Below are positions 1-7,239 of a stretch of 64,000 nucleotides of DNA, one piece after another. The stretch covers positions 1-64,000 of the forward strand of contig JAFVVG010000032.1 in the NCBI GenBank assembly GCA_017502305.1. Reading direction: 5' to 3'. Source of the stretch: Clostridia bacterium (GTDB lineage Bacteria; Bacillota; Clostridia; Christensenellales; Aristaeellaceae). The position numbers were made by a program, and so were the translations under genes. The notes beneath the pieces are model-generated. The model was not told the origin of the DNA, ran no database searches, and saw only the letters and a program-made list of their open reading frames with translations. The stretch's first letter is position 1. Every line of letters starts with the position of its first letter.

Positions 1-318
1 GCTTACCTGGTCAACACCGGCTGGAACGGCACCGGTAAGCGCATTTCCATCAAGGACACCCGCGGCATCATCGACGCTATTCTGGATGGCTCCATCATGA
101 AGGCCGAAACCAAGAAGATCCCCTATTTCGACTTCGAGGTTCCCACCGCTCTGCCCGGCGTTGATCCCAAGATTCTGGATCCCCGCGACACCTATGCTGA
201 TGCCGCTGAGTGGGAGACCAAGGCCAAGGATCTGTCCGCCCGCTTCATCAAGAACTTCACCAAGTACACCGGCAACGACGAGGGCAAGGCCCTGGTTGCC
301 GCCGGCCCCCAGCTGTAA
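1..318 (+). CDS. pckA: Phosphoenolpyruvate carboxykinase (ATP), C-terminal part
   Basis: The window opens inside this gene; 105 C-terminal residues and the TAA stop are present. The start of the visible part reads [18 protein letters not shown], which is typical of the late nucleotide-binding and lid region of ATP-dependent PEP carboxykinase. The final part carries the usual [18 protein letters not shown] stretch and a short helical tail. The enzyme interconverts oxaloacetate plus ATP with PEP, CO2 and ADP in the cytosol; in anaerobic gut Firmicutes it often runs toward oxaloacetate, but direction cannot be read from sequence. The catalytic lysines and P-loop lie upstream of the window. Two hairpins and an intrinsic terminator follow, so transcription probably ends before topB. 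Confidence 0.93.
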   Translation, partial: AYLVNTGWNGTGKRISIKDTRGIIDAILDGSIMKAETKKIPYFDFEVPTALPGVDPKILDPRDTYADAAEWETKAKDLSARFIKNFTKYTGNDEGKALVAAGPQL

Positions 319-325
319 GGACTTC

Positions 326-373
326 GTAAGGGCTCTGCCCTTACAACCCGCCAGAGGGGTATCACCCCTCTGG
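326..373. repeat. REP-like double hairpin island, copy 1
   Basis: Two perfect hairpins lie just after pckA. The first is GTAAGGGC, loop TCT, GCCCTTAC (326-344). The second is CCAGAGGGG, loop TATCA, CCCCTCTGG (351-373). The same two hairpin types recur in the opposite order after pepF (4554-4606), which suggests a dispersed intergenic repeat family rather than a simple terminator. Confidence 0.7.
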
Positions 374-438
374 CCTCCCATTCCACGATGCGGTTGACGA
401 CGTGATTTGACTGCGCGCGCGTGGAACGTTTATTTGGC

Positions 439-466
439 GACCTGCCTGATGGCGGGTCGTCTTTTT
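439..466 (+). terminator. Intrinsic terminator after pckA
   Basis: GACCTGCC, loop TGAT, GGCGGGTC (one G-U pair) is followed by GTCTTTTT. It lies between pckA and the topB promoter, so the two genes should be separate transcripts. Confidence 0.75.
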
Positions 467-489
467 GTGTTCCTTTTCGGGGGCGGTTG

Positions 490-498
490 TGGTATAAT
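490..498 (+). promoter_or_regulatory. Extended -10 promoter of topB
   Basis: TGGTATAAT, a consensus -10 box with a TG extension, lies 22 bases before the topB start codon. No convincing -35 box sits 17 bases upstream, as expected for an extended -10 promoter. The short leader contains AAGGAGGGTG as ribosome binding site. Confidence 0.65.
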
Positions 499-520
499 AA
501 TGTTTCAAGGAGGGTGAAGC

Positions 521-2689
521 ATGGGACGCATCGTTGTGGTTGCCGAAAAGCCCAGCGTGGGCCGGGATATCGCCCGGGTGCTGGGGTGCCGCAATCAGGG
601 TAAGGGCTGCCTGATGGGCGAAAACTATGTGGTGACCTGGGCGGTGGGGCATCTGGTGACCCTCTGCGAGCCCGATGAACTGGACGAGAAGTATAAGAAA
701 TGGAGCATGGCCACGCTGCCGATCTTGCCGGATGACATCCCCCTGAAGGTCATTCGAGCCACCAAAGATCAATACAAGGTGGTGAAGGACCTCATCAACG
801 ATGGGGCCACCGATTCCGTCATCTGCGCAACAGACGCGGGAAGGGAGGGTGAGTTGATCTTCCGGTACATCTACATGAAAAGCGGGTGCAGAAAGCCCAT
901 TCAGCGGCTGTGGATTTCCTCCATGACCGACGAGGCTATTGCCGAGGGGTTCCGCACCATCCAGCCGGGCAGCAAATATGAGGGGCTGTTCCACAGCGCC
1001 CAATGCCGCTCCCAGGCGGACTGGCTGGTGGGCATGAACGCCTCACGGGCATTCACGCTGAAATACGATACGCTGCTTTCCGTGGGCCGGGTGCAGACGC
1101 CTACGCTGGCGATTCTCGTCAAGCGGCGCAAGGAGATTGAAAACTTCAAGCCCGAGGAATACGCCACCCTGACGGCGGATTTCGGCGACTACAAGGGCAT
1201 GTGGTTCGATGAGAAGCTGGAGCCGGACACCCACCTGCCCAACGCTGACGCGGCCAAGGCCATCGCGTCCCAGGTGAAGGGCTCAACGGGTGTGGTTCTT
1301 TCTGCCGAAACCACCCGCAAGCGTGACTTGCCGCCCCAGCTCTACGATTTGACCAGCCTGCAGCGGGACGCCAACAAGCTGCTGGGCTTCACCGCTGACA
1401 AGACGCTGAAGGTGGCCCAGAGCCTCTACGAGACCCGCAAGGCGCTTACCTATCCCCGAACGGACAGCCGCTATCTGCCACCGGACATGATTCCGAGGGT
1501 TGTGCAGACCATGAAGCTATTGCCGATGGAATATCAGCCGCTGGTACCCGCTGCCTTGCCCGGTGGCAAGCTGCCGGTGAGCAAGCGTACAGTGGACGAG
1601 ACCAAGGTCACCGACCACCATGCGCTGATCCCTACCGCCAAGCGGGTGAACCCTTCCACCTTTACCGAGGACGAGCGCCAGCTCTACGACCTGGTGGCCA
1701 GGCGGATGCTGACGGCCTTCTATCCGGCCTGCGAGTATGACGCCACCAGGGTGATCACGGGGGTGGGGGAGCACCGCTTCCGCACCAATGGCCGTGTGGT
1801 TTTGCAAAACGGCTGGCGGGATGTGCCGGCGCTGGCGAATCCGCCAAAAACACGCAAAAAGAAAACCACCGAAACAGAAGAGGAAACCGCTCTGCCGCCT
1901 TTGCAGCAGGGAGATACCCGCCTGGTGCGTGATACGCAGATCAAGCAGGACGCCACCAAGCCGCCGCCCCAGCACAACGACGCTTCGCTGCTCGCTGCCA
2001 TGGAAAACGCCGGCCGTGAGCTGGAGGATGAGGAGCTGCAGCGCCAGATGAAGGGCAGCGGCATTGGCACACCGGCGACCCGGGCGGCCATCATTGAGCG
2101 GTTGATGCAGGTGGGCTATGCCCAGCGCAAGGGCAAGACCATTGTGGCCACCGATAAGGGTGTGCAGCTCATCGCCATCATGCCCCAGGAGATCACCTCC
2201 CCGGAGATGACGGGCAGATGGGAACTGGCCCTGGATCAGATCACCGATGGCAGGCAGGATCCCGGCAAGTTTATGGAGAGCATCCGGCGGTTTTCCTCCT
2301 TCCTGGTGACCTACGCCCGGGACAACCGGGCCGATGTGGTGTTCCCGGACGATGGGCGGCGCAAGAAACGCCAGCAGAAGTTGGCCGCCAAGGGCGCTGT
2401 GGTACCTGAAACCGTATGCCCGGTGTGCGGGCAGGGCCAGGTGCTGGAAAGCCAGCAGACGTTCTTCTGCTCCAGGCTTAGTGAAGGCTGCCACTTCACC
2501 CTGTGGAAGGATTGCCTCACCCGGGGCGGCGGGCCGGAAATCAGCACCAAACTGGTGCAGCTGCTCCTCAGACAGAAGCAGCTGCGAGGCTCCACGGGCA
2601 CCATTGTGCTGAATGAGCAGCGCATTGCCTTTTATCCCATCGGGTCTGACGGACCAACGGTGAGCCGCAGCGTGATTTACCAGAAATAA
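521..2689 (+). CDS. topB: DNA topoisomerase III (type IA)
   Basis: A 722-residue type IA topoisomerase that relaxes and decatenates DNA by transient single-strand cleavage. An N-terminal TOPRIM domain (about residues 1-140) begins RIVVVAEKPSVGRDIA and contains the acidic CATDAGREGELIFR motif. The GRVQTPTLAILV segment marks the central domains, and the catalytic tyrosine lies in LTYPRTDSRYL near residue 310. A C-terminal zinc ribbon CPVCGQGQ...FFCSRLSEGC is at about 628-655. Length and zinc ribbon fit the TopB group of Firmicutes, which acts with RecQ-like helicases or in plasmid and transposon biology as well as housekeeping. ATG is preceded at optimal distance by AAGGAGGGTG. It is monocistronic, with its own promoter and the pepF promoter directly after the stop. 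Confidence 0.95.
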   Translation: MGRIVVVAEKPSVGRDIARVLGCRNQGKGCLMGENYVVTWAVGHLVTLCEPDELDEKYKKWSMATLPILPDDIPLKVIRATKDQYKVVKDLINDGATDSVICATDAGREGELIFRYIYMKSGCRKPIQRLWISSMTDEAIAEGFRTIQPGSKYEGLFHSAQCRSQADWLVGMNASRAFTLKYDTLLSVGRVQTPTLAILVKRRKEIENFKPEEYATLTADFGDYKGMWFDEKLEPDTHLPNADAAKAIASQVKGSTGVVLSAETTRKRDLPPQLYDLTSLQRDANKLLGFTADKTLKVAQSLYETRKALTYPRTDSRYLPPDMIPRVVQTMKLLPMEYQPLVPAALPGGKLPVSKRTVDETKVTDHHALIPTAKRVNPSTFTEDERQLYDLVARRMLTAFYPACEYDATRVITGVGEHRFRTNGRVVLQNGWRDVPALANPPKTRKKKTTETEEETALPPLQQGDTRLVRDTQIKQDATKPPPQHNDASLLAAMENAGRELEDEELQRQMKGSGIGTPATRAAIIERLMQVGYAQRKGKTIVATDKGVQLIAIMPQEITSPEMTGRWELALDQITDGRQDPGKFMESIRRFSSFLVTYARDNRADVVFPDDGRRKKRQQKLAAKGAVVPETVCPVCGQGQVLESQQTFFCSRLSEGCHFTLWKDCLTRGGGPEISTKLVQLLLRQKQLRGSTGTIVLNEQRIAFYPIGSDGPTVSRSVIYQK

Positions 2690-2691
2690 CC

Positions 2692-2720
2692 TTGCAATTC
2701 CCCCTGGACAGGGGTACAAT
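2692..2720 (+). promoter_or_regulatory. Vegetative promoter of pepF
   Basis: TTGCAA, 17-base spacer, TACAAT. It starts three bases after the topB stop codon and gives a leader of about 40 bases. Confidence 0.8.
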
Positions 2721-2765
2721 GATGACAATGATCCACGCTTATGTGGAAGAAAGAAGGAACATACC

Positions 2766-4553
2766 ATGGCTGAAAAGCTTCGCAAGCGCAATGAGATCCC
2801 CGAACAATACAAGTGGAAGTTGACGGACATTTACGCCACGGTGGAAGACTGGGAGAAGGCCTATGAAGAGATCGGCGGCAAGATCGCTGATTTCGCAAAG
2901 TATGACGGTAAGGTGGCCGAGGACCCCCGCAAGGTGATCCGCGAGTATTTCGCCCTTTACGACGAGCTGATGCCCGTGTTTGAGTACGCTTTCCTCAACA
3001 AGGAAACCGACAACGGCGACCCCGCCGCCCAGGCTATGAGCGACCGCGTCCGCGCCCTGGGCGTGAAGGCCGGCACTGCTTCCGCCTTTATGCAGCCGGA
3101 GCTGCTGGACCTGGACGAGAGCCTGCTCACCGAAATGATGAACGACCCCGACATGGCGGATTATTCCGTGTTCCTGGGCGATCTGCTCCGTGACAAGGCG
3201 CACGCCCTGCCCAAGGAGCAGGAGCGTCTCCTGGCCATGATGGGTGAGGTGGCCGGTGCTCCCAACACCATCTTCTCCATGCTGACGGACGTGGACATGA
3301 AGTTCCCCGCCATCACCCTGGAGGACGGCTCTCAGCAGGAACTGACCGAGGGCAACTATTCCTCCTTTATCCACGGCGACAACCGCGAGGCGCGCAAGCA
3401 GGCCTTCGAGGGCATCATGGGCACCTACGGCAAGTTTGGCAACACCATTGCCGCCACCTATGGCGGTTCCGTGAAGAACGATATTTTCCAGGCCGCTGCC
3501 CGGAAGTATTCCTCCGCCCTGGCGGTGAAGATGGAGCCCCTGCAGATTCCCCAGGCTGTCTACGACAACCTGATTGAGGTCATTCACGAGTATCTGCCCG
3601 TGCTGAATGAATACCTGGAGCTGCGCAAGCAGGTGCTGGGCCTGGATGAATTGCACATGTATGACCTGTACTGCCCCATGGTCAGCGACTTCCACATGGA
3701 TATGCCCTATGAGAAGGCCTTTGATCTGGTGCTGGAGGGTCTCAAGCCCATGGGCGAGGACTATGTGGCCAAGCTGGTGGAGGCCCGTGACAATGGCTGG
3801 ATCGACGTCTATCCCAGCGAGAATAAGTCCTCCGGCGCTTTCTCTGCCGGCGGCCTGGCCAAGGTGCATCCCTATGTGCTCCTCAACCACAACGATAACC
3901 TGGATTGTGCCTTCACCATCGCTCACGAGCTGGGCCATGCCATGCACAGCTATTACAGCAACAAGACCCAGCCCTCGCCCAAGGCGGATTACAGCCTGTT
4001 TGTGGCGGAGGTGGCTTCCACCTGCAACGAGGCCGTGATGATGCGCCACCTGCTTTCCACCCTGCCGGAGAAGAAGGCCCAGGCTTATCTGCTGAACCAC
4101 TTCCTGGAGCAGTTCCGCACCACCTGCTTCCGCCAAACCATGTTTGCCGAGTTTGAGCGCATCAGCCACGATATGGCTGCCAAGGGCCAGCCCCTGACCA
4201 AGGAATCCCTGTCGAAAGCCTATTACGAGCTGAACCAGAAGTATTACGGCGGCGCCTGTGAGGTGGACGAGATCATCGCCAACGAGTGGATGCGCATTCC
4301 CCACTTCTACCGCTCCTTCTACGTGTATGTGTACGCCACCGGCCTGTGCGCCGCTGTGTCCCTCAGCGACCGCATCCTCACCGAGGGCGAGAGCGCCGTT
4401 GCCGACTACCGCAAGTTCCTCTCCGCTGGCTGCAGCGTGCCCCCCATCGAGGCCCTGAAGCTGGCCGGCATCGACATGTCCAGCCCCGAACCCCTGCGCA
4501 AGGCCATGGAAGTCTTCAAGGACACCCTGGCCAAGTTCAAGGCCGTGCTGTGA
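2766..4553 (+). CDS. pepF: Oligoendopeptidase F (M3B metallopeptidase)
   Basis: A 595-residue cytosolic zinc endopeptidase that cuts oligopeptides of about 7-17 residues and participates in peptide turnover. The gluzincin motif HELGHAMHSYY lies near residues 387-397 (HExxH with both zinc histidines and the catalytic Glu), and the third ligand Glu lies in the downstream FVAEVASTCNEA segment. The N-terminal helical domain (about 1-110) and the C-terminal catalytic M3 fold are complete, and the length equals that of the family. ATG is preceded by AGAAAGAAGG at good distance. The gene is monocistronic between a consensus promoter and the hairpin island at 4554. Confidence 0.95.
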   Translation: MAEKLRKRNEIPEQYKWKLTDIYATVEDWEKAYEEIGGKIADFAKYDGKVAEDPRKVIREYFALYDELMPVFEYAFLNKETDNGDPAAQAMSDRVRALGVKAGTASAFMQPELLDLDESLLTEMMNDPDMADYSVFLGDLLRDKAHALPKEQERLLAMMGEVAGAPNTIFSMLTDVDMKFPAITLEDGSQQELTEGNYSSFIHGDNREARKQAFEGIMGTYGKFGNTIAATYGGSVKNDIFQAAARKYSSALAVKMEPLQIPQAVYDNLIEVIHEYLPVLNEYLELRKQVLGLDELHMYDLYCPMVSDFHMDMPYEKAFDLVLEGLKPMGEDYVAKLVEARDNGWIDVYPSENKSSGAFSAGGLAKVHPYVLLNHNDNLDCAFTIAHELGHAMHSYYSNKTQPSPKADYSLFVAEVASTCNEAVMMRHLLSTLPEKKAQAYLLNHFLEQFRTTCFRQTMFAEFERISHDMAAKGQPLTKESLSKAYYELNQKYYGGACEVDEIIANEWMRIPHFYRSFYVYVYATGLCAAVSLSDRILTEGESAVADYRKFLSAGCSVPPIEALKLAGIDMSSPEPLRKAMEVFKDTLAKFKAVL

Positions 4554-4655
4554 CCAGAGAGGGTTTCACCCTCTCTGGACTCTCCCAGCAGGGGCTCTGC
4601 CCCTGCACCCCGTGAAGGGCCCTTCGGCCCTCTCGACACCCGTTTTTGCGGGTGT
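4554..4655. repeat. REP-like hairpin island, copy 2, with terminator-like hairpin
   Basis: Four hairpins are packed in about 100 bases after pepF: CCAGAGAGGG-TTTCA-CCCTCTCTGG (4554-4578), GCAGGGGC-TCT-GCCCCTGC (4588-4606), AGGGCC-CTTC-GGCCCT (about 4616-4631), and ACACCCG-TTTTTG-CGGGTGT (4636-4655). The first two are the same types as at 326-373 but in reverse order. The array may stabilise the 3' end of the pepF mRNA. Confidence 0.65.
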
Positions 4656-4781
4656 TTCAGGGCGGATATCAGCAGGGGTCACGGCGCGCAACGGGCGCGC
4701 CGCGACGCGGGGGAAGTGGCTGATAGCGTGGGGGGGGGGCACACTTTCAATTCCTAATTCATAATTTCCCAGGAGGTTCCC
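4656..4781. other. Intergenic nested palindrome and G10 tract
   Basis: TATCAGC (4667-4673) can pair with GCTGATA (4719-4725) around an inner hairpin CGGCGCGC-AACGG-GCGCGCCG (4682-4702). A run of ten G residues follows at 4730-4739, only about 42 bases before the next gene. The AT-rich stretch after it (4741-4770) could hold a -10 box, but no clear promoter is seen. Confidence 0.5.
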
Positions 4782-5123
4782 ATGATGAACGGCTACAACA
4801 AGGACGAGGCCCTGGCCTTCATCCTTTCCAGGATTGACCTCAAGGGGCACAAGGCTCTGAGCTTTCTGATCGACCAGCTGATTTCCCAGGCCATTGACGC
4901 TGATATGGTGTTCATGCATGAGACTGGTGTGCTGGATGAGCATGGCGACGCGGGCGAGAACTATTACGATGATGACGAGGCCTTCGAGTACATCGTGGAG
5001 CGCCTGGCAGAGCAGAATGGGTTTGACCCGGATATGGCGGTGAAGGTGGGCGGACTCATCGACGACTATATGGAGCTCCAGCAGGAGTACCTGGAGGTCG
5101 CGGGCCTGGTGGACTGGGAATAA
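4782..5123 (+). CDS. Small acidic protein of unknown function
   Basis: A 113-residue protein without signal peptide or membrane segment. It is strongly acidic, with a DDDEAFEYIVERL helix in the middle and DYMELQQEYLEV near the end, and is probably all-helical. It resembles no family I can name. AGGAGG lies 5 bases before the first ATG (4782) and 8 bases before a second in-frame ATG (4785), so the start could be either. It appears to be a single-gene transcript. The G10 tract upstream makes its expression potentially variable. The consistent codon usage and good ribosome binding site support a real gene. Confidence 0.75.
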   Translation: MMNGYNKDEALAFILSRIDLKGHKALSFLIDQLISQAIDADMVFMHETGVLDEHGDAGENYYDDDEAFEYIVERLAEQNGFDPDMAVKVGGLIDDYMELQQEYLEVAGLVDWE

Positions 5124-5169
5124 ACATTCAAGCGGCATGCCTGTTTCGGGCGCGCCGCTTTTTGCTCGC

Positions 5170-5198
5170 TGGACAGATGGGCTCCGGCGGGGTATACT
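5170..5198 (+). promoter_or_regulatory. Promoter of RluA-family gene
   Basis: TGGACA, 17-base spacer, TATACT, ending 15 bases before the ATG at 5214. The leader must be very short. Confidence 0.65.
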
Positions 5199-5213
5199 GG
5201 TGTGGGTGATTGA

Positions 5214-6080
5214 ATGGATTATACTGTGAAAGAGGATGGCCGCAGACTGCGGGACGTGCTCCGCCGGGATATGGGCGTGAGCTATTCCGCCATGAAGTCC
5301 GCCAAGTGGGAGGGGCGCATCCTGGTGGACGGGGTCTCCACGCCGGTGAACGCCATGCTGCGCGCCGGGCAGGTGGTGACCATGCTCTGGCCGGAGGAAA
5401 AACCGTTGTATCAGCTGCGGCCGTATGAACTGGCATTGAGCATTCCTTATGAGGATGAGCACCTGATGGTCATCGACAAGCCCGCGCCCCTGGCCAGCCA
5501 GTCCAGCGCCGGGCATCCGGATAATTCGCTGGAGAACGCTGTGTTTGCCTATATGGGCTGCCCGAAGGATTTCATCTACCGGCCGGTGAACAGGCTGGAC
5601 AAGGGTACCAGCGGGTTGATGGTGGTTGCGAAAACGCCCCACGCGCAGCACCTTTTGCAAAAGCAGCTGCACACGGAGGCGTTTCAGCGGGTCTATTTGG
5701 CTGTGGTGGAGGGCGTGCCCGAGCCGGCGCAGGGCGCCATTGACGCACCCATTGCCAAGGTGGAGGAGGCCAGCATCCGGCGGCATGTGTGTGCCGATGG
5801 GAAACCTTCGGTGACCCATTACCGGGTGGAGAAGGCATATGGCGGCAGGTCACTGGTGCGGCTGCGGCTGGAAACCGGGCGCACCCATCAAATTCGGGTG
5901 CACATGAGCCACCTGGGCTGCCCGGTGTGCGGCGATTTCCTTTATGGTACGGAACTTAAGGAACTGCCGGGGCGGTTTGCGCTGCACTCTGCGGAGCTGA
6001 CCCTGGCGCATCCCTTCACGGGAAAGACGCTGCATGTGGTTTCGCCTTTGCCGGAGGAACTCACTTCTTTGCTCGGGTGA
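5214..6080 (+). CDS. RluA-family 23S rRNA or tRNA pseudouridine synthase
   Basis: A 288-residue RNA-modifying enzyme that converts uridine to pseudouridine. An N-terminal S4-like RNA-binding domain (about residues 1-62) precedes the catalytic domain, whose signature HRPVNRLDKGTSGLMV-type motif (here YRPVNRLDKGTSGLMVV) holds the catalytic Asp near residue 130. The later motifs TGRTHQIRVH and HLGCPVCGD are present. S4 domain plus RLDKGTSG places it with RluC/RluD/YlyB-like enzymes, but the target uridine cannot be assigned. The ribosome binding site (GGGTGA) is weak and the leader short. Its 3' end overlaps the convergent pyruvyl transferase gene by 20 bases. Confidence 0.9.
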   Translation: MDYTVKEDGRRLRDVLRRDMGVSYSAMKSAKWEGRILVDGVSTPVNAMLRAGQVVTMLWPEEKPLYQLRPYELALSIPYEDEHLMVIDKPAPLASQSSAGHPDNSLENAVFAYMGCPKDFIYRPVNRLDKGTSGLMVVAKTPHAQHLLQKQLHTEAFQRVYLAVVEGVPEPAQGAIDAPIAKVEEASIRRHVCADGKPSVTHYRVEKAYGGRSLVRLRLETGRTHQIRVHMSHLGCPVCGDFLYGTELKELPGRFALHSAELTLAHPFTGKTLHVVSPLPEELTSLLG

Positions 6081-7182
6081 TGGTGGAGGTGGGGCCGTCC
6101 AGGGCCCTGTCGATGGCGGTGGAAAGCCAGTTAAGCCCCCGCTGGCGCATGGCGGCCAGGCGGAGGGTTACCTGCTCCCAGGGGATGTCCTCGCCTTCGG
6201 CGTCCAGGCCCAGCTCCCGCATGAGGTTGTCAATGCGGCTGTTCTTGGACTCGGGATCATCCTCTTTATAGCGGCGGAACACCGAGAAGGGCCGCTGCAG
6301 GATGGAGGCGAAGGTGGCGCCGTGGAAGGAATCGGTGCAGATATAGGCGGCTTCGTCCAGCCAGCCCAGCCATTCCTGGGGGGAGAGGCCGTCGGCAAGC
6401 TCGTAGGGCTGGTGGTAGGCGTTCTCGGTCACGGGGATGACCTTCACACGCAGACCGGTTTTCTGGGCCAGAAGGGCTACGCGCTCCCAATAGGAAGGAT
6501 CGTCGCCGATGAAATAGCACAGGAGGTACGGGTGCTTTCGGCCAGGACGCTGGGCCAGGGCCTGCCAGCTTTCACGGGTTTGAAGCACAACGGGGTCCGG
6601 CATCACGGGAGGGACGCGGCCCAGCATGGGCTCCAGGAGCTTTGCTCCTTCCTGCTCACGGACGGAAACTGCGGAATAGGAACGGATGAGTCCGGCAATG
6701 CGCCGGGCTTTTCTTTTGTTGGGCATGCGGCTCACACCCAGGGAGGGGGCGTAGGCCACTTTGGGCTTGCGGCCTGCGAAATTCAGGAAATACGCGGGAT
6801 TCAGCCACACAGGGGACCATATCTGATCGCTGCCGGAAAGCAGCAGGTCATATTGCCGGGCCTGCTTTTTCAGGGCGGCGTGACCGGCGCAGAGGGGGGA
6901 AAGCCGCATGTTTTTCTCATAGAAGGGCCCGAAGGAGGCGCTCTTGTTGCGGGCACCCTGGTTGGCGGCCTTCACGGCACGCTTGCGCAGCCCCTCAAGA
7001 ATCAGCCTGGGGGAATTGCCGGAAAACAGCAGGTTGCGGATCTTTTCCGACTGGCTGGGCTTGTAGTCGATATGCTCGGCCTGGTGGCCCATTTCGCTCA
7101 CGGCCTTTTGCAAGGCCCAGGCCTGCAGGGTGGAGCCGTAGTTATCGTTGTGCAGGAACGTCATGATGCCGATGCGCTTCAT
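6061..7182 (-). CDS. Polysaccharide pyruvyl transferase family protein
   Basis: A 373-residue protein of the PF04230 family, which transfers pyruvate from PEP to sugars as ketals on cell-wall polymers or exopolysaccharides, although many members are uncharacterised. It begins RIGIMTFLHNDNYGSTLQAWAL, the usual N-terminal Rossmann start of the family. It also has LLSGSDQIWSPVWLNP (residues about 95-110), VSVREQEGAKLL and, near the C-terminus, CTDSFHGATFASI, which are all conserved family segments. ATG follows AGAGGATG. An extended -10 promoter overlaps the end of the upstream glucan-synthase-like gene, so it can be expressed independently. Its substrate is unknown; proximity to the surface polysaccharide operon at 14338 suggests an envelope polymer. 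Confidence 0.87.
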   Translation of the reverse strand: MKRIGIMTFLHNDNYGSTLQAWALQKAVSEMGHQAEHIDYKPSQSEKIRNLLFSGNSPRLILEGLRKRAVKAANQGARNKSASFGPFYEKNMRLSPLCAGHAALKKQARQYDLLLSGSDQIWSPVWLNPAYFLNFAGRKPKVAYAPSLGVSRMPNKRKARRIAGLIRSYSAVSVREQEGAKLLEPMLGRVPPVMPDPVVLQTRESWQALAQRPGRKHPYLLCYFIGDDPSYWERVALLAQKTGLRVKVIPVTENAYHQPYELADGLSPQEWLGWLDEAAYICTDSFHGATFASILQRPFSVFRRYKEDDPESKNSRIDNLMRELGLDAEGEDIPWEQVTLRLAAMRQRGLNWLSTAIDRALDGPTSTITRAKK

Positions 7183-7210
7183 GGAATCATCCTCTCGTGT
7201 GGTTGGGTGT

Positions 7211-7239
7211 ATTATACCACGGAATCAGCCCTGGCGTAA
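7211..7239 (-). promoter_or_regulatory. Extended -10 promoter of pyruvyl transferase gene
   Basis: On the minus strand TTACGC, 17-base spacer ending in TGG, TATAAT. The -35 half lies inside the last codons of the upstream gene. Confidence 0.65.

Noticed and set aside
2739..4304. Long open frame on the minus strand opposite pepF (521 codons)
   Set aside because: It is the antisense shadow of a clearly identified gene with HExxH; the translation is low-complexity rich in H, G, L, V and Q, with no ribosome binding site.
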